From positions 1 through 64,000 of the forward strand of contig NZ_MBFG01000001.1 in the NCBI RefSeq assembly GCF_001696685.1: a DNA stretch of 64,000 nt. The letters run 5' to 3'. Numbering within the stretch: position 1 is the first letter of the stretch; the number at the start of each line of letters is the position of its first letter. Source of the stretch: Nosocomiicoccus ampullae. GTDB lineage: Bacteria > Bacillota > Bacilli > Staphylococcales > Salinicoccaceae. The position numbers and the translations under genes are program-made. Of the stretch, positions 26,668-33,756 are shown in pieces. The notes beneath the pieces were generated by a model, which saw nothing but the letters and a program-made list of their open reading frames with translations, did not search any database and was not told the DNA's origin.

Positions 26668-28071
26668 TTGAAGAAGTTTTTATATGTCACGTTATTTATC
26701 TTAATGTTTTCATCTATACATATAAGTGACGTCTATGCAGAGTCTGACGATACGTCACGTGTATATACAATTGTAATCGATAGATTTTTAAATAAAAATG
26801 AAGATAATGATTCGTTTGATAACCAAAATAGTGATTATTTCTTACCGTACGGTGGAGACTTAGAAGGTATTCTGAATCAGTTAGACTACATAAAAGAGAT
26901 GGGGTTTGACACGATTCAATTAAGTCCAGTATTTGAAATGGACGATTCTGACATCCTCGGGTATAGTGTCACGGACTACACAAAAATAGCTGAACGTTTC
27001 GGTGGAGAAGAGAAGTTTAAAGACTTTATAAGTAAAGCTCACGATAAAAATTTAAAAGTGATCGTAGATCTTCCAACGACAGCGACAGATGAGTTTACAG
27101 CGTTAGATCGTCCAAATATGACGCCGATTATGGAAGAATATTTCGATTTAATCGACCGTCAATTTATTGATTTTAACAATGAAGAAAATCGTCAAAAATA
27201 CAAAAAATTGATGACAGAATTCGTTAATAACTTTGATATTGATGGCGTCAGTATGTACGTCGTACAAAATGTCAATCGAACAGAAATTTTACCAGACGAT
27301 ATTAAAACATATGCGGTCGTCTTAAGTGAAGATGTCGATGCTACTAACTTTGATTACACTGCTTACGATTCAAAACGAAAAAGTATTGCAGAAGCATTCG
27401 GTGGACTCGATAAAGATATTCCTGAGTATACGAATAGCGAAGAAATTTTAATGGCGGATCACTTCTTTAGTGAACGTTTTACGTCATATTCAGTTAAAAA
27501 CAATCTCTTCCCTGGGACTCGTGTAAAAATGTTATATCCGTATTTAATCGCGCATGATGGACCAGTGTTTGTAACTTACGGAACTGAAATTGCACAAAAC
27601 GGGGATAATTTTGAAACGATTCATCCACAAATGAATTTATGGACAGATAAAGAAGTTCATGAGTTTATGAAAACAACTGCTGAAGTATTTACTCAACATC
27701 CTAATTTATTTAATCGTGACACTGAAACGATTGTAAATGATCACGGTCTATATACTGTGTTATTTAAAACAGACGACGTTGATTTTATATTAGAAATTAA
27801 CAACACGAGTGAGACGCAAAAATTAGAGATTACTAATGAATATGTAAAAGATGGAAAAGAACTGAGTGGGTTACTACTTGGTGAGCGTGTGCAACCGCAC
27901 GGAAATTCATTATACCCTGTCATTGACAGAGAGTTAACAGAATTATTTGCAGTCATTGAATCACCTGGTCTAAACCATTGGTACTTAATTTCAAGTCTAT
28001 TAATATTCGGTGGATTTGCGATATTTATATTTATCGTTGCAAAACGTAGTAAAAGAAAAGAGAATGCATAA
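26668..28071 (+). CDS. membrane-anchored GH13 alpha-amylase-like pseudoenzyme
   Basis: A 467-residue protein with a signal peptide ending near VYA-ES (about residue 25), a TIM-barrel of the alpha-amylase (GH13) type, and a C-terminal membrane helix plus basic tail (about residues 437-467). It is therefore probably surface-anchored, barrel outside. The early motif YTIVIDRFLN and the PYGGDLEGILNQLDYIKEMGFDTIQLSP segment are classic GH13. The catalytic region usually read as DGFRxD appears here as DGVSMY, so both the conserved Arg and the nucleophile Asp are missing; the FxxNHD-type motif is also unrecognisable. Start TTG 26668 follows AAAGGTGG; an upstream TTG (26650) overlaps that site. It is likely a non-catalytic, carbohydrate-binding or structural protein. 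Confidence 0.8.
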   Translation: MKKFLYVTLFILMFSSIHISDVYAESDDTSRVYTIVIDRFLNKNEDNDSFDNQNSDYFLPYGGDLEGILNQLDYIKEMGFDTIQLSPVFEMDDSDILGYSVTDYTKIAERFGGEEKFKDFISKAHDKNLKVIVDLPTTATDEFTALDRPNMTPIMEEYFDLIDRQFIDFNNEENRQKYKKLMTEFVNNFDIDGVSMYVVQNVNRTEILPDDIKTYAVVLSEDVDATNFDYTAYDSKRKSIAEAFGGLDKDIPEYTNSEEILMADHFFSERFTSYSVKNNLFPGTRVKMLYPYLIAHDGPVFVTYGTEIAQNGDNFETIHPQMNLWTDKEVHEFMKTTAEVFTQHPNLFNRDTETIVNDHGLYTVLFKTDDVDFILEINNTSETQKLEITNEYVKDGKELSGLLLGERVQPHGNSLYPVIDRELTELFAVIESPGLNHWYLISSLLIFGGFAIFIFIVAKRSKRKENA

Positions 28072-28103
28072 AATAATCGGGAAGCTATTATAGCTTCCCG
28101 ATT
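28071..28103. terminator. bidirectional terminator between the GH13-like gene and cdr
   Basis: Perfect 13-bp stem AATCGGGAAGCTA (28075-28087) / TAGCTTCCCGATT (28091-28103) with a 3-nt loop that is the cdr stop codon. The right arm therefore codes for the last residues of cdr. The minus-strand tail is TTATTTTA. Confidence 0.8.
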
Positions 28104-29413
28104 GCTTTATATCCGAGCATATTGACGATATCTTTTGGACTACTAAATGGAGGTGCATATGCAACCTCAATGTTAATTAGATCATCAACAGTCCCACCGA
28201 GACGTGTGAGTGTTGAGAGTATATCTAAACGTTTGTCGAGTCCTTCTTCGCCTATACCGGATGCTCTTAAAATTTTACGTGTGTTTTTGTCGACGTAAAT
28301 TTTTAAAGATAAAGGTTTTGCACCTGGCATATATCCTGCTTTATTGTTTTGTGTTTGCTCAACGATGATGTAGTCTTCGTCTTCTAAGTCTTTTAATGAT
28401 AATCCCATTTTACCAACAGCAACATCGAAATATCTTAAAATAGATACCGAAAGTAATCCGTCGTGTTTGTACTGATCGTTTTCAGCAAGGTGATTTGCGA
28501 TAATGTACGCGAGTCGATGTGCTGGCCAAGCGAGCGCCACAGATACTTTTTTATGTGGTACGTGCTGATAATGCGTTTCTATTGCGTCACCAATAGCGTA
28601 AATATTATCGATGTTTGTTAATCCATATTCATCGACTGGTATATAGCCGTCATTCATGACGACGTTTGATGATTTTAAAAAGTCTGTGCGTGGTGTAATA
28701 CCAATTGCTTGAATGATGAGTTCTGCATCGATGACTTCACCGCTATTTAATGTTAACTTTGTTCCATCTAACTTTACAGGTTCACTGTTAAGAACTAATC
28801 GAATCCCATTTTTATCCATCTCTTCTTTAATCGGTTCGCTAAACTCTTCTTCAATTGTGCGGTATACTCTATCGTTATGTTGGAGGATTGTTACTCCAAG
28901 GCCACGTTTACATAACTGTTCAGACACTTCAAGACCAACAAATCCTGTACCGATTACAACTGCATGTTTGACATCATGTTCAGTAATATATTGTTCGATA
29001 AGATCTAAATGATGTAAGTGCTGGAGTACAAATGATTGGGGCGCGTGTTTTACTGCGTCTATTTCATTCGCTTGTGCGCCAGGAGATACTATTAATTTGT
29101 CGTATGAATCGTCAAATGTTTCTCCTGTTTTTAAATTTTTAACTGTAACATAATTTTCCTTATCGTTTACTGAAATGACTTCATGTTCAGTATGCACATC
29201 GATGCCTTGAATTTTTAATTGTTCAGGAGTACGCGCGATTAAATCAGATCTCTCACTCACTTCACGGGATAAATAATACGGTAAGCCGCAGTTTGCGAAA
29301 CTAACAAATGGATTTTTATCGTATACAACGATTTCGCTCGTTGTATCGAGTCGTCTAAATTGACTTGCCACCGTCATTCCACCTGATAATCCACCGATTA
29401 TGACAAGTTTCAT
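28088..29413 (-). CDS. cdr: CoA-disulfide reductase
   Basis: A 441-residue FAD/NAD(P)H-dependent flavoprotein that reduces CoA disulfide, maintaining CoASH, the main low-molecular-weight thiol besides bacillithiol in staphylococci. The FAD motif is VIIGGLSGGMTVA at the N-terminus. The single redox-active cysteine is Cys42 in SFANCGLPYY, equivalent to Cys43 of S. aureus Cdr. The NAD(P)H motif VVIGTGFVGLE is near residue 157 and the second FAD motif IYAIGDAIE near residue 272. degV-like and HAD genes lie upstream in the same direction with very short gaps, suggesting one transcript. Confidence 0.9.
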   Translation of the reverse strand: MKLVIIGGLSGGMTVASQFRRLDTTSEIVVYDKNPFVSFANCGLPYYLSREVSERSDLIARTPEQLKIQGIDVHTEHEVISVNDKENYVTVKNLKTGETFDDSYDKLIVSPGAQANEIDAVKHAPQSFVLQHLHHLDLIEQYITEHDVKHAVVIGTGFVGLEVSEQLCKRGLGVTILQHNDRVYRTIEEEFSEPIKEEMDKNGIRLVLNSEPVKLDGTKLTLNSGEVIDAELIIQAIGITPRTDFLKSSNVVMNDGYIPVDEYGLTNIDNIYAIGDAIETHYQHVPHKKVSVALAWPAHRLAYIIANHLAENDQYKHDGLLSVSILRYFDVAVGKMGLSLKDLEDEDYIIVEQTQNNKAGYMPGAKPLSLKIYVDKNTRKILRASGIGEEGLDKRLDILSTLTRLGGTVDDLINIEVAYAPPFSSPKDIVNMLGYKAIGKL

Positions 29414-29416
29414 ATA

Positions 29417-30259
29417 TTACACTCCTTCAGTAAAGTAAAATAGTGCAATTGTTCCGTTCCCAGTATGTGAGATAATCGTTGGACCGATACTAGAAATTTG
29501 AACGTTCGTTAAATCCGTCTCTTTTAAAATTAGATTTTTTAACGCTTCTGCATCTTTTAAGTTGTCAGCATGAGTAATGTGTACTTCAGTCGCTGCACCT
29601 TCTTCTTTCATAAGTTCAACCATACGTTTTAAAACGCGTTTCACTCCGCGATACTTTTCAATCGGTACGAGTTTTCCGTCTTCTACATGGAGAAGCGGGC
29701 GAATGTTTAAAAGGCTACCTAAAAATGCTTGCCCTTTAGAGAGACGACCACCTTTTGCGAGATAATCTAAATCAGATACTGTAAATAAATGACGAATGTG
29801 TGCTTTATCTCTTTCGATATTTTTAATAACTTCTTCTTTAGATAAACCGTCATTTACATATTTTGTAGCGCGTTCAACGAGTAGTCCATAACCGTAACTG
29901 GCACTTAACGAATCGATGACAGTAATATCAACGTCGTCACGCTCTTCTAAAATCATATCGCGCGCGATGTTCGCACTTTGATACGTTCCAGATAATTGAC
30001 TTGAAAACGATAAATAAATAATCGTCGAGTCTTCTTTTAAAGCTTCGTTAAAATGGTTGTATAACTCCTCAGGGTTTGCTTGACTCGTCAGTGGACGAAT
30101 GCCATCATCGACTGCTTTTGATACTTCTTCACTTGAAATTTCGTATTTGTCGAGATATTCTTTACCATCGACGTTGATTTTAAGTGGTATAAAAAATAAC
30201 TGGTGTTCTTTAGCAAAATCTAAACTGATGTCTGAACAGCTATCTACTAATAATTTCAT
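29417..30259 (-). CDS. DegV family fatty-acid-binding protein (FakB-type)
   Basis: A 280-residue DegV/FakB family protein. The N-terminal VDSCSDIS motif and the SFSSQLSGTYQSA loop supply the serines that bind a fatty-acid carboxylate, and the YLAKGGRLSKGQA segment is also conserved. FakB proteins present fatty acids to the kinase FakA for phosphorylation and entry into phospholipid synthesis. No fakA is in the window. The gene ends 4 nt before cdr and starts next to the HAD gene, so it is probably in the same operon. Confidence 0.85.
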   Translation of the reverse strand: MKLLVDSCSDISLDFAKEHQLFFIPLKINVDGKEYLDKYEISSEEVSKAVDDGIRPLTSQANPEELYNHFNEALKEDSTIIYLSFSSQLSGTYQSANIARDMILEERDDVDITVIDSLSASYGYGLLVERATKYVNDGLSKEEVIKNIERDKAHIRHLFTVSDLDYLAKGGRLSKGQAFLGSLLNIRPLLHVEDGKLVPIEKYRGVKRVLKRMVELMKEEGAATEVHITHADNLKDAEALKNLILKETDLTNVQISSIGPTIISHTGNGTIALFYFTEGV

Positions 30260-30260
30260 A

Positions 30261-31091
30261 TTATGACTCCTTATATTCTATATTTAAGTTAAAGTAATCG
30301 TTTAAATATCGACCGACACCGTCGTTGTTGTTATCATACGGTGTGACGTCTTTCGCGATATCTTTTAATTCATCGATGGCGTTTTTCATAGCGACACCAT
30401 GACTGACGTACTCTATCATTTGAAGATCGTTGTCTTCATCTCCAAATGCGATTGTACGAGACTCATCTAAGTTTAAAGCATCTAATACATATTTGATACC
30501 TGTCGCTTTTGAGACACCTTTTTTGATAATCTCGATGATCGCAAGTTGTGGTGCCCACTGCCTATGTGCAAGTGTTTCAGCATACACATTATCAAATGCG
30601 TGACGAATATAATCGATGCGGTCTTCAGTTGTTTTAATGAGAAGTGACGTTGCTTCTTCTGGCATATTATCACGTAAGTCACCTGCGACTTTTTTAGGGT
30701 CTCCCATATAAAACTCATCCATTAAGACGCTGTCGTGATATTGGAAGTATAAATCATCACGAACTTCTGCGACAATGTTTTTAATGTCGTATTTATCGAT
30801 ATGTACGACGATATCCTCGATAACATCTTGAGGTAATGTTTCTTGTAATGTTTTAAATTCAAAATCTAATGGGTGGTGCACGAATGCACCGTTAAAGTTA
30901 ACGATTGGTGTGTTTAATCGTAACTCTTTATAGTAAGGAACTGACGCACGATACGGTCGCCCCGTAGTAATCATGACGTAGTGTCCTTGTCTTTTTAATT
31001 CTTGAACGACACGATTTGTATAGTCTCCAATTGTATTTTCATCAGTGAGTAACGTGCCGTCTAAATCTAAACATATAAGATACGGTTTCAT
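30261..31091 (-). CDS. Cof-type HAD-IIB family phosphatase
   Basis: A 276-residue haloacid dehalogenase family phosphatase of the Cof/YidA class. Motif I is CLDLDGTLL near residue 6, motif II is MITTGRPY, and motif IV is FGDEDNDLQMIEY followed by VAMKNAIDELK. Such enzymes dephosphorylate sugar phosphates or flavin/pyridoxal phosphates; the substrate is unknown. I choose the ATG at 31091, spaced normally from a GAAAGGA site (31101-31107); a 15-residue upstream extension runs through that site. It is the first gene of a minus-strand group HAD-degV-cdr. Confidence 0.85.
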   Translation of the reverse strand: MKPYLICLDLDGTLLTDENTIGDYTNRVVQELKRQGHYVMITTGRPYRASVPYYKELRLNTPIVNFNGAFVHHPLDFEFKTLQETLPQDVIEDIVVHIDKYDIKNIVAEVRDDLYFQYHDSVLMDEFYMGDPKKVAGDLRDNMPEEATSLLIKTTEDRIDYIRHAFDNVYAETLAHRQWAPQLAIIEIIKKGVSKATGIKYVLDALNLDESRTIAFGDEDNDLQMIEYVSHGVAMKNAIDELKDIAKDVTPYDNNNDGVGRYLNDYFNLNIEYKES

Positions 31092-31193
31092 GAAAATCAT
31101 CCTTTCGACTACTTTAATAATAGCATTATTATTCACTAGTTGTTTAATATTTGTTATATTGAATATACGATAATATATGCGAGGTGACAGAAA

Positions 31194-31502
31194 ATGGATA
31201 AAGCAATGGAAGAAAGCATGCTCGGTGCGTTAGAAAACGTTATTGACCCAGAGCTCGGTATAGATATTGTAAACTTAGGTTTAGTTTACGGTGTGTTTTT
31301 AGATGAAGATGGTAATGCGGGTGTTGAAATGACACTTACGTCAATGGGGTGCCCGATGGGTCCAGAGATCGTTCAAATGGTAGAGGAGTCATTACTCGAG
31401 TTGCCAGAAGTTAAAAATGTTAACGTACAAATCGTATGGAACCCACCATGGTCAAAAGACAACATGTCACGTTATGCTAAAATCGCTTTAGGTGTATCAT
31501 AA
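31194..31502 (+). CDS. sufT: SufT-like (MIP18/DUF59) Fe-S maturation factor
   Basis: A 102-residue DUF59/MIP18 protein. The family pattern VIDPELGIDIVNLGLVY and the cysteine motif TSMGCPMGPEI (Cys near residue 54) are intact. In S. aureus the gene in this chromosomal position, SufT, helps mature Fe-S proteins under high demand. A GAGGTGAC site precedes the ATG. It is divergent from the HAD-degV-cdr unit and monocistronic, ending in a strong terminator. Confidence 0.9.
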   Translation: MDKAMEESMLGALENVIDPELGIDIVNLGLVYGVFLDEDGNAGVEMTLTSMGCPMGPEIVQMVEESLLELPEVKNVNVQIVWNPPWSKDNMSRYAKIALGVS

Positions 31503-31510
31503 TATTTAAG

Positions 31511-31537
31511 CGCTCAACATTACGTTGAGCGTTTTTT
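31511..31537 (+). terminator. intrinsic terminator of sufT
   Basis: Stem CGCTCAAC (31511-31518) / GTTGAGCG (31524-31531), loop ATTAC, then six T residues. Confidence 0.9.
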
Positions 31538-31553
31538 AATTTCTAAAATAGAG

Positions 31554-31582
31554 TTGATAGGAAAGCGTGTTTACAATATACT
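31554..31582 (+). promoter_or_regulatory. promoter of the thiT riboswitch transcript
   Basis: TTGATA (31554-31559), 17-nt spacer, TATACT (31577-31582). Transcription would start about 8-10 nt downstream, at the first base-paired residues of the TPP aptamer. Confidence 0.75.
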
Positions 31583-31592
31583 ATTAATTGCT

Positions 31593-31684
31593 ATGAATCA
31601 TAAGGGGTGCATAATTGCTGAGATAATACCCTAGAACCTGTTGAGGTAATTCTCGCGAAGGAATATGATACGCGATTGATTCAT
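31593..31684 (+). promoter_or_regulatory. TPP (THI element) riboswitch
   Basis: The conserved THI-box segments are present in order: GGGGTGC (31604-31610), GCTGAGA (31617-31623), TACCCT with AGAACCTG, then a GGTAAT/TCTCGCGAAGGAA segment. A closing P1 helix is formed by ATGAATCA (31593-31600) and TGATTCAT (31677-31684). No intrinsic terminator lies between the aptamer and the thiT start 25 nt downstream, so control is probably of translation initiation, with thiamin pyrophosphate lowering expression. Confidence 0.92.
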
Positions 31685-31709
31685 AAGTAAACTTTTAGGA
31701 AGTGTATTT

Positions 31710-32258
31710 ATGACAAGGTCTAATGACAAGCTAGTCGTGATGATGGAGATTGCGATATTAGCTGCATTAAGTATGGGAATCGACTGGATCGATTCTGCAT
31801 TTAAAATTGGTCCGTACAGTTTTAGTTTTTCAATGGTACCAATTTTAATTCTTGCGATCAGACGTGGAGTCGGCGCAGGTGTGCTCGGAGGTTTAATCTG
31901 GGCGATTTTACAAATTGTAACAGGAGATGCGGCAGGGAACTACATACATCCGGTACAATTTATTTTAGAATATCCACTCGCATTCGGTATACTCGGAGTT
32001 GCTGGACTTGCATCTAAACATAAAAACTTAGTATCAATTGTTGCATTTTCATTTTTAGCGATTCTGTTACGTTACACGATGCACTTTTTTGCAGGGTGGA
32101 TTTTCTGGGGGATTTACGCACCAGAAGGCCAACCAGCTTGGTTATATAGCTTAATTGCTAATGGTACAACGTTCTTAATTAATACGACAGTATGTATAGC
32201 AATTGTTATTATTTTATACTCAGTCGCAAAGCGATTATTTGTACCAGAAGAAAGATAA
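31710..32258 (+). CDS. thiT: thiamin-specific ECF transporter S component ThiT
   Basis: A 182-residue membrane protein with six helices, the thiamin-binding S component that joins the ECF energising module (EcfA1A2T, encoded elsewhere). ThiT features are the PYSFSFSMVPILILAIRRG segment in the N-terminal half, the QIVTGDAAGNYIHPVQFILEYPLAF stretch, and the HFFAGWIFWGIYAPEG loop with the Trp/His/Tyr residues that contact thiamin. The TPP riboswitch directly upstream independently supports the substrate. A TTAGGAAG ribosome site precedes the ATG. It is monocistronic. Confidence 0.95.
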   Translation: MTRSNDKLVVMMEIAILAALSMGIDWIDSAFKIGPYSFSFSMVPILILAIRRGVGAGVLGGLIWAILQIVTGDAAGNYIHPVQFILEYPLAFGILGVAGLASKHKNLVSIVAFSFLAILLRYTMHFFAGWIFWGIYAPEGQPAWLYSLIANGTTFLINTTVCIAIVIILYSVAKRLFVPEER

Positions 32259-32263
32259 AAAAT

Positions 32264-32302
32264 ACCAGTCGAACTTAAAAAGTTCGGCTGGTTTTTTATT
32301 TT
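32264..32302 (+). terminator. intrinsic terminator of thiT
   Basis: Stem ACCAGTCGAACT (32264-32275) / AGTTCGGCTGGT (32281-32292), followed by TTTTTATTTT. Confidence 0.9.
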
Positions 32303-32750
32303 AACGTAAATTAGATTTACATGAACGACTTTTATTTTTCGTTGACGTTTAGATTCTTTTTGTTCATGAAATGATTAAGATGTTTACATAAAGTCATTTT
32401 GCGTAAACGCGTGCTTCATCTTGTTAACGAATAGGTAAAATGCATGAACGAAATAGAGTTCTCGTTAACAGAAAAACGAATTGCGTTAAATTAAATGTGC
32501 TAACGGCGCCTTCAGCACATCTCCGACCTATCTTCAGATGAAAAACCTCGTGAATTTTGATTTGCGTAAAATTAATTGCATGGCCGTTTACGTAATTACG
32601 TGTTGTGTAAAATTGTTTTTCATCTTTTAACGTAAATTCGATTTGCGTTAAACGAGCCTCTGTTTCATTAACACAAATCGCGTAATTGTCAAACTAATCG
32701 AGTGGTCGTTTACACAAAAGCATTTTGCGTTAAATTAAGCAATCACTCGT
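32300..32750. repeat. repeat-rich non-coding block between thiT and uppP
   Basis: About 450 bp with no plausible gene on either strand. It is packed with a degenerate word TTTGCGTTAAA/TTTGCGTAAA: near 32398, 32480, 32561, 32641 and 32724 on the plus strand, with inverted forms such as CGTTTACG and CTCGTTTAC. A 20-nt direct repeat TTAACGTAAATTHGATTTRC occurs at 32301-32320 and 32627-32646. A perfect 7-bp hairpin with a GGCGCC-containing loop lies at 32495-32520. Purpose unknown: a binding-site array, an untranslated RNA or an eroded repeat element are all possible. Confidence 0.55.
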
Positions 32751-33584
32751 TTACGATAACACGATAAATTGGTACATAATCGCAAATATACCTGCTGCGA
32801 AGCAGTAGTAACTGAAATATATGAGGCGACCACTCGTTAATGCACCTTCTAGTAATTTAAACCCGATATACGTCGCGATTATTGTAACGACGAATGATGC
32901 AAGGTAAGGAACGAGTAGTGTGTCGAGCATCGGATCAGTCGCGATATCTGAAATCGATAATATTGCCGTACCAAGTGACACTGGTATATATAGTAAGAAT
33001 ACAAATCTTAATGCGTTTTTCTTCTCAAGTCCAACTGCCATCGAACCGACGAGTGTCGCACCGCTTCGGCTAATTCCTGGAATTAACGCCACACATTGTG
33101 AGAGACCGACGATGATGGAATCTTTAACAGTTAATTCACCGTCACGTTTAACACCTGATTTATTTTTTATAAACCATAGAGCAGTCCCTGTAACGAGAAG
33201 CATTAACCCAACAAATCCAATCGATACGTTATCTCCAATAACATCTTTTAGTAAAAATCCTAAAACTCCAACAGGAATTGTTGCGATAATTAAGTAAATA
33301 ACATATTTAAAATCCGTCGTTGCTTCTATATCTCTATCTTTTTTAAATACATATCGTAAAAAGTTTTTCGCAATTTCAAAAATATCTTTCCAATATATGT
33401 ACAACACTGCAATGAGTGAAGCGGTGTTTAAAAATATTTCAAACGATAAACCACGCGCTTCAATTCCAAAAAGTTCACGCGCCATCACTAAATGACCACT
33501 CGAAGAGACAGGAATTGGTTCGGTTAACCCTTGTAATATCCCTAAGAATATATATTTAATCAGTTCTATTATATCGATATCCAT
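32751..33584 (-). CDS. uppP: undecaprenyl-diphosphatase
   Basis: A 277-residue membrane enzyme (BacA/UppP family) that dephosphorylates undecaprenyl pyrophosphate to recycle the lipid carrier of peptidoglycan and teichoic acid synthesis; overproduction gives bacitracin resistance in many bacteria. The two inverted active-site motifs are visible: EPIPVSSSGHLV (about residues 22-33) and PGISRSGATLVG (about 170-181). About eight membrane segments are expected. GTCCTCCT (33593-33600) is its ribosome site on the minus strand. Its 3' end runs into the repeat-rich block and no clear terminator is visible. Confidence 0.95.
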   Translation of the reverse strand: MDIDIIELIKYIFLGILQGLTEPIPVSSSGHLVMARELFGIEARGLSFEIFLNTASLIAVLYIYWKDIFEIAKNFLRYVFKKDRDIEATTDFKYVIYLIIATIPVGVLGFLLKDVIGDNVSIGFVGLMLLVTGTALWFIKNKSGVKRDGELTVKDSIIVGLSQCVALIPGISRSGATLVGSMAVGLEKKNALRFVFLLYIPVSLGTAILSISDIATDPMLDTLLVPYLASFVVTIIATYIGFKLLEGALTSGRLIYFSYYCFAAGIFAIMYQFIVLS

Positions 33585-33654
33585 GATTTAAAGTCCTCCT
33601 AATCAATATTACAACTATAGTACAAAGTGATATATAAATAAAGCGAAAATAAAT

Positions 33655-33671
33655 AGTCAAAAAAGGTCAAA
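33655..33671 (+). promoter_or_regulatory. CtsR operator 1 of clpB
   Basis: AGTCAAAAAAGGTCAAA matches the CtsR heptad repeat consensus RGTCAAANANRGTCAAA exactly. It lies just upstream of the clpB -35 element. Confidence 0.9.
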
Positions 33672-33687
33672 AACTTGAGTGAAACGC

Positions 33688-33715
33688 TTGAAATTAAAAT
33701 ATAACGATGTATAAT
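33688..33715 (+). promoter_or_regulatory. clpB promoter
   Basis: TTGAAA (33688-33693), 16-nt spacer, TATAAT (33710-33715), flanked on both sides by CtsR operators. A housekeeping sigma-A type promoter. Confidence 0.8.
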
Positions 33716-33723
33716 ATAAGTAT

Positions 33724-33740
33724 AGTCAAAATTGGTCAAA
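33724..33740 (+). promoter_or_regulatory. CtsR operator 2 of clpB
   Basis: AGTCAAAATTGGTCAAA, a second full heptad repeat with a three-base spacer, at the expected transcription start region between the -10 element and the clpB ribosome site. Confidence 0.9.
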
Positions 33741-33756
33741 CACTTGAGGTGAGGAA

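Noticed and set aside
31092..31136. Extended N-terminus of the HAD phosphatase
   Set aside because: Runs through the GAAAGGA ribosome site; MKPYLICLDLDGT is the normal start for this family.
32300..32750. Replication origin or CRISPR array
   Set aside because: No DnaA box cluster (TTATNCACA) and no regularly spaced identical repeats with unique spacers; only degenerate short words.
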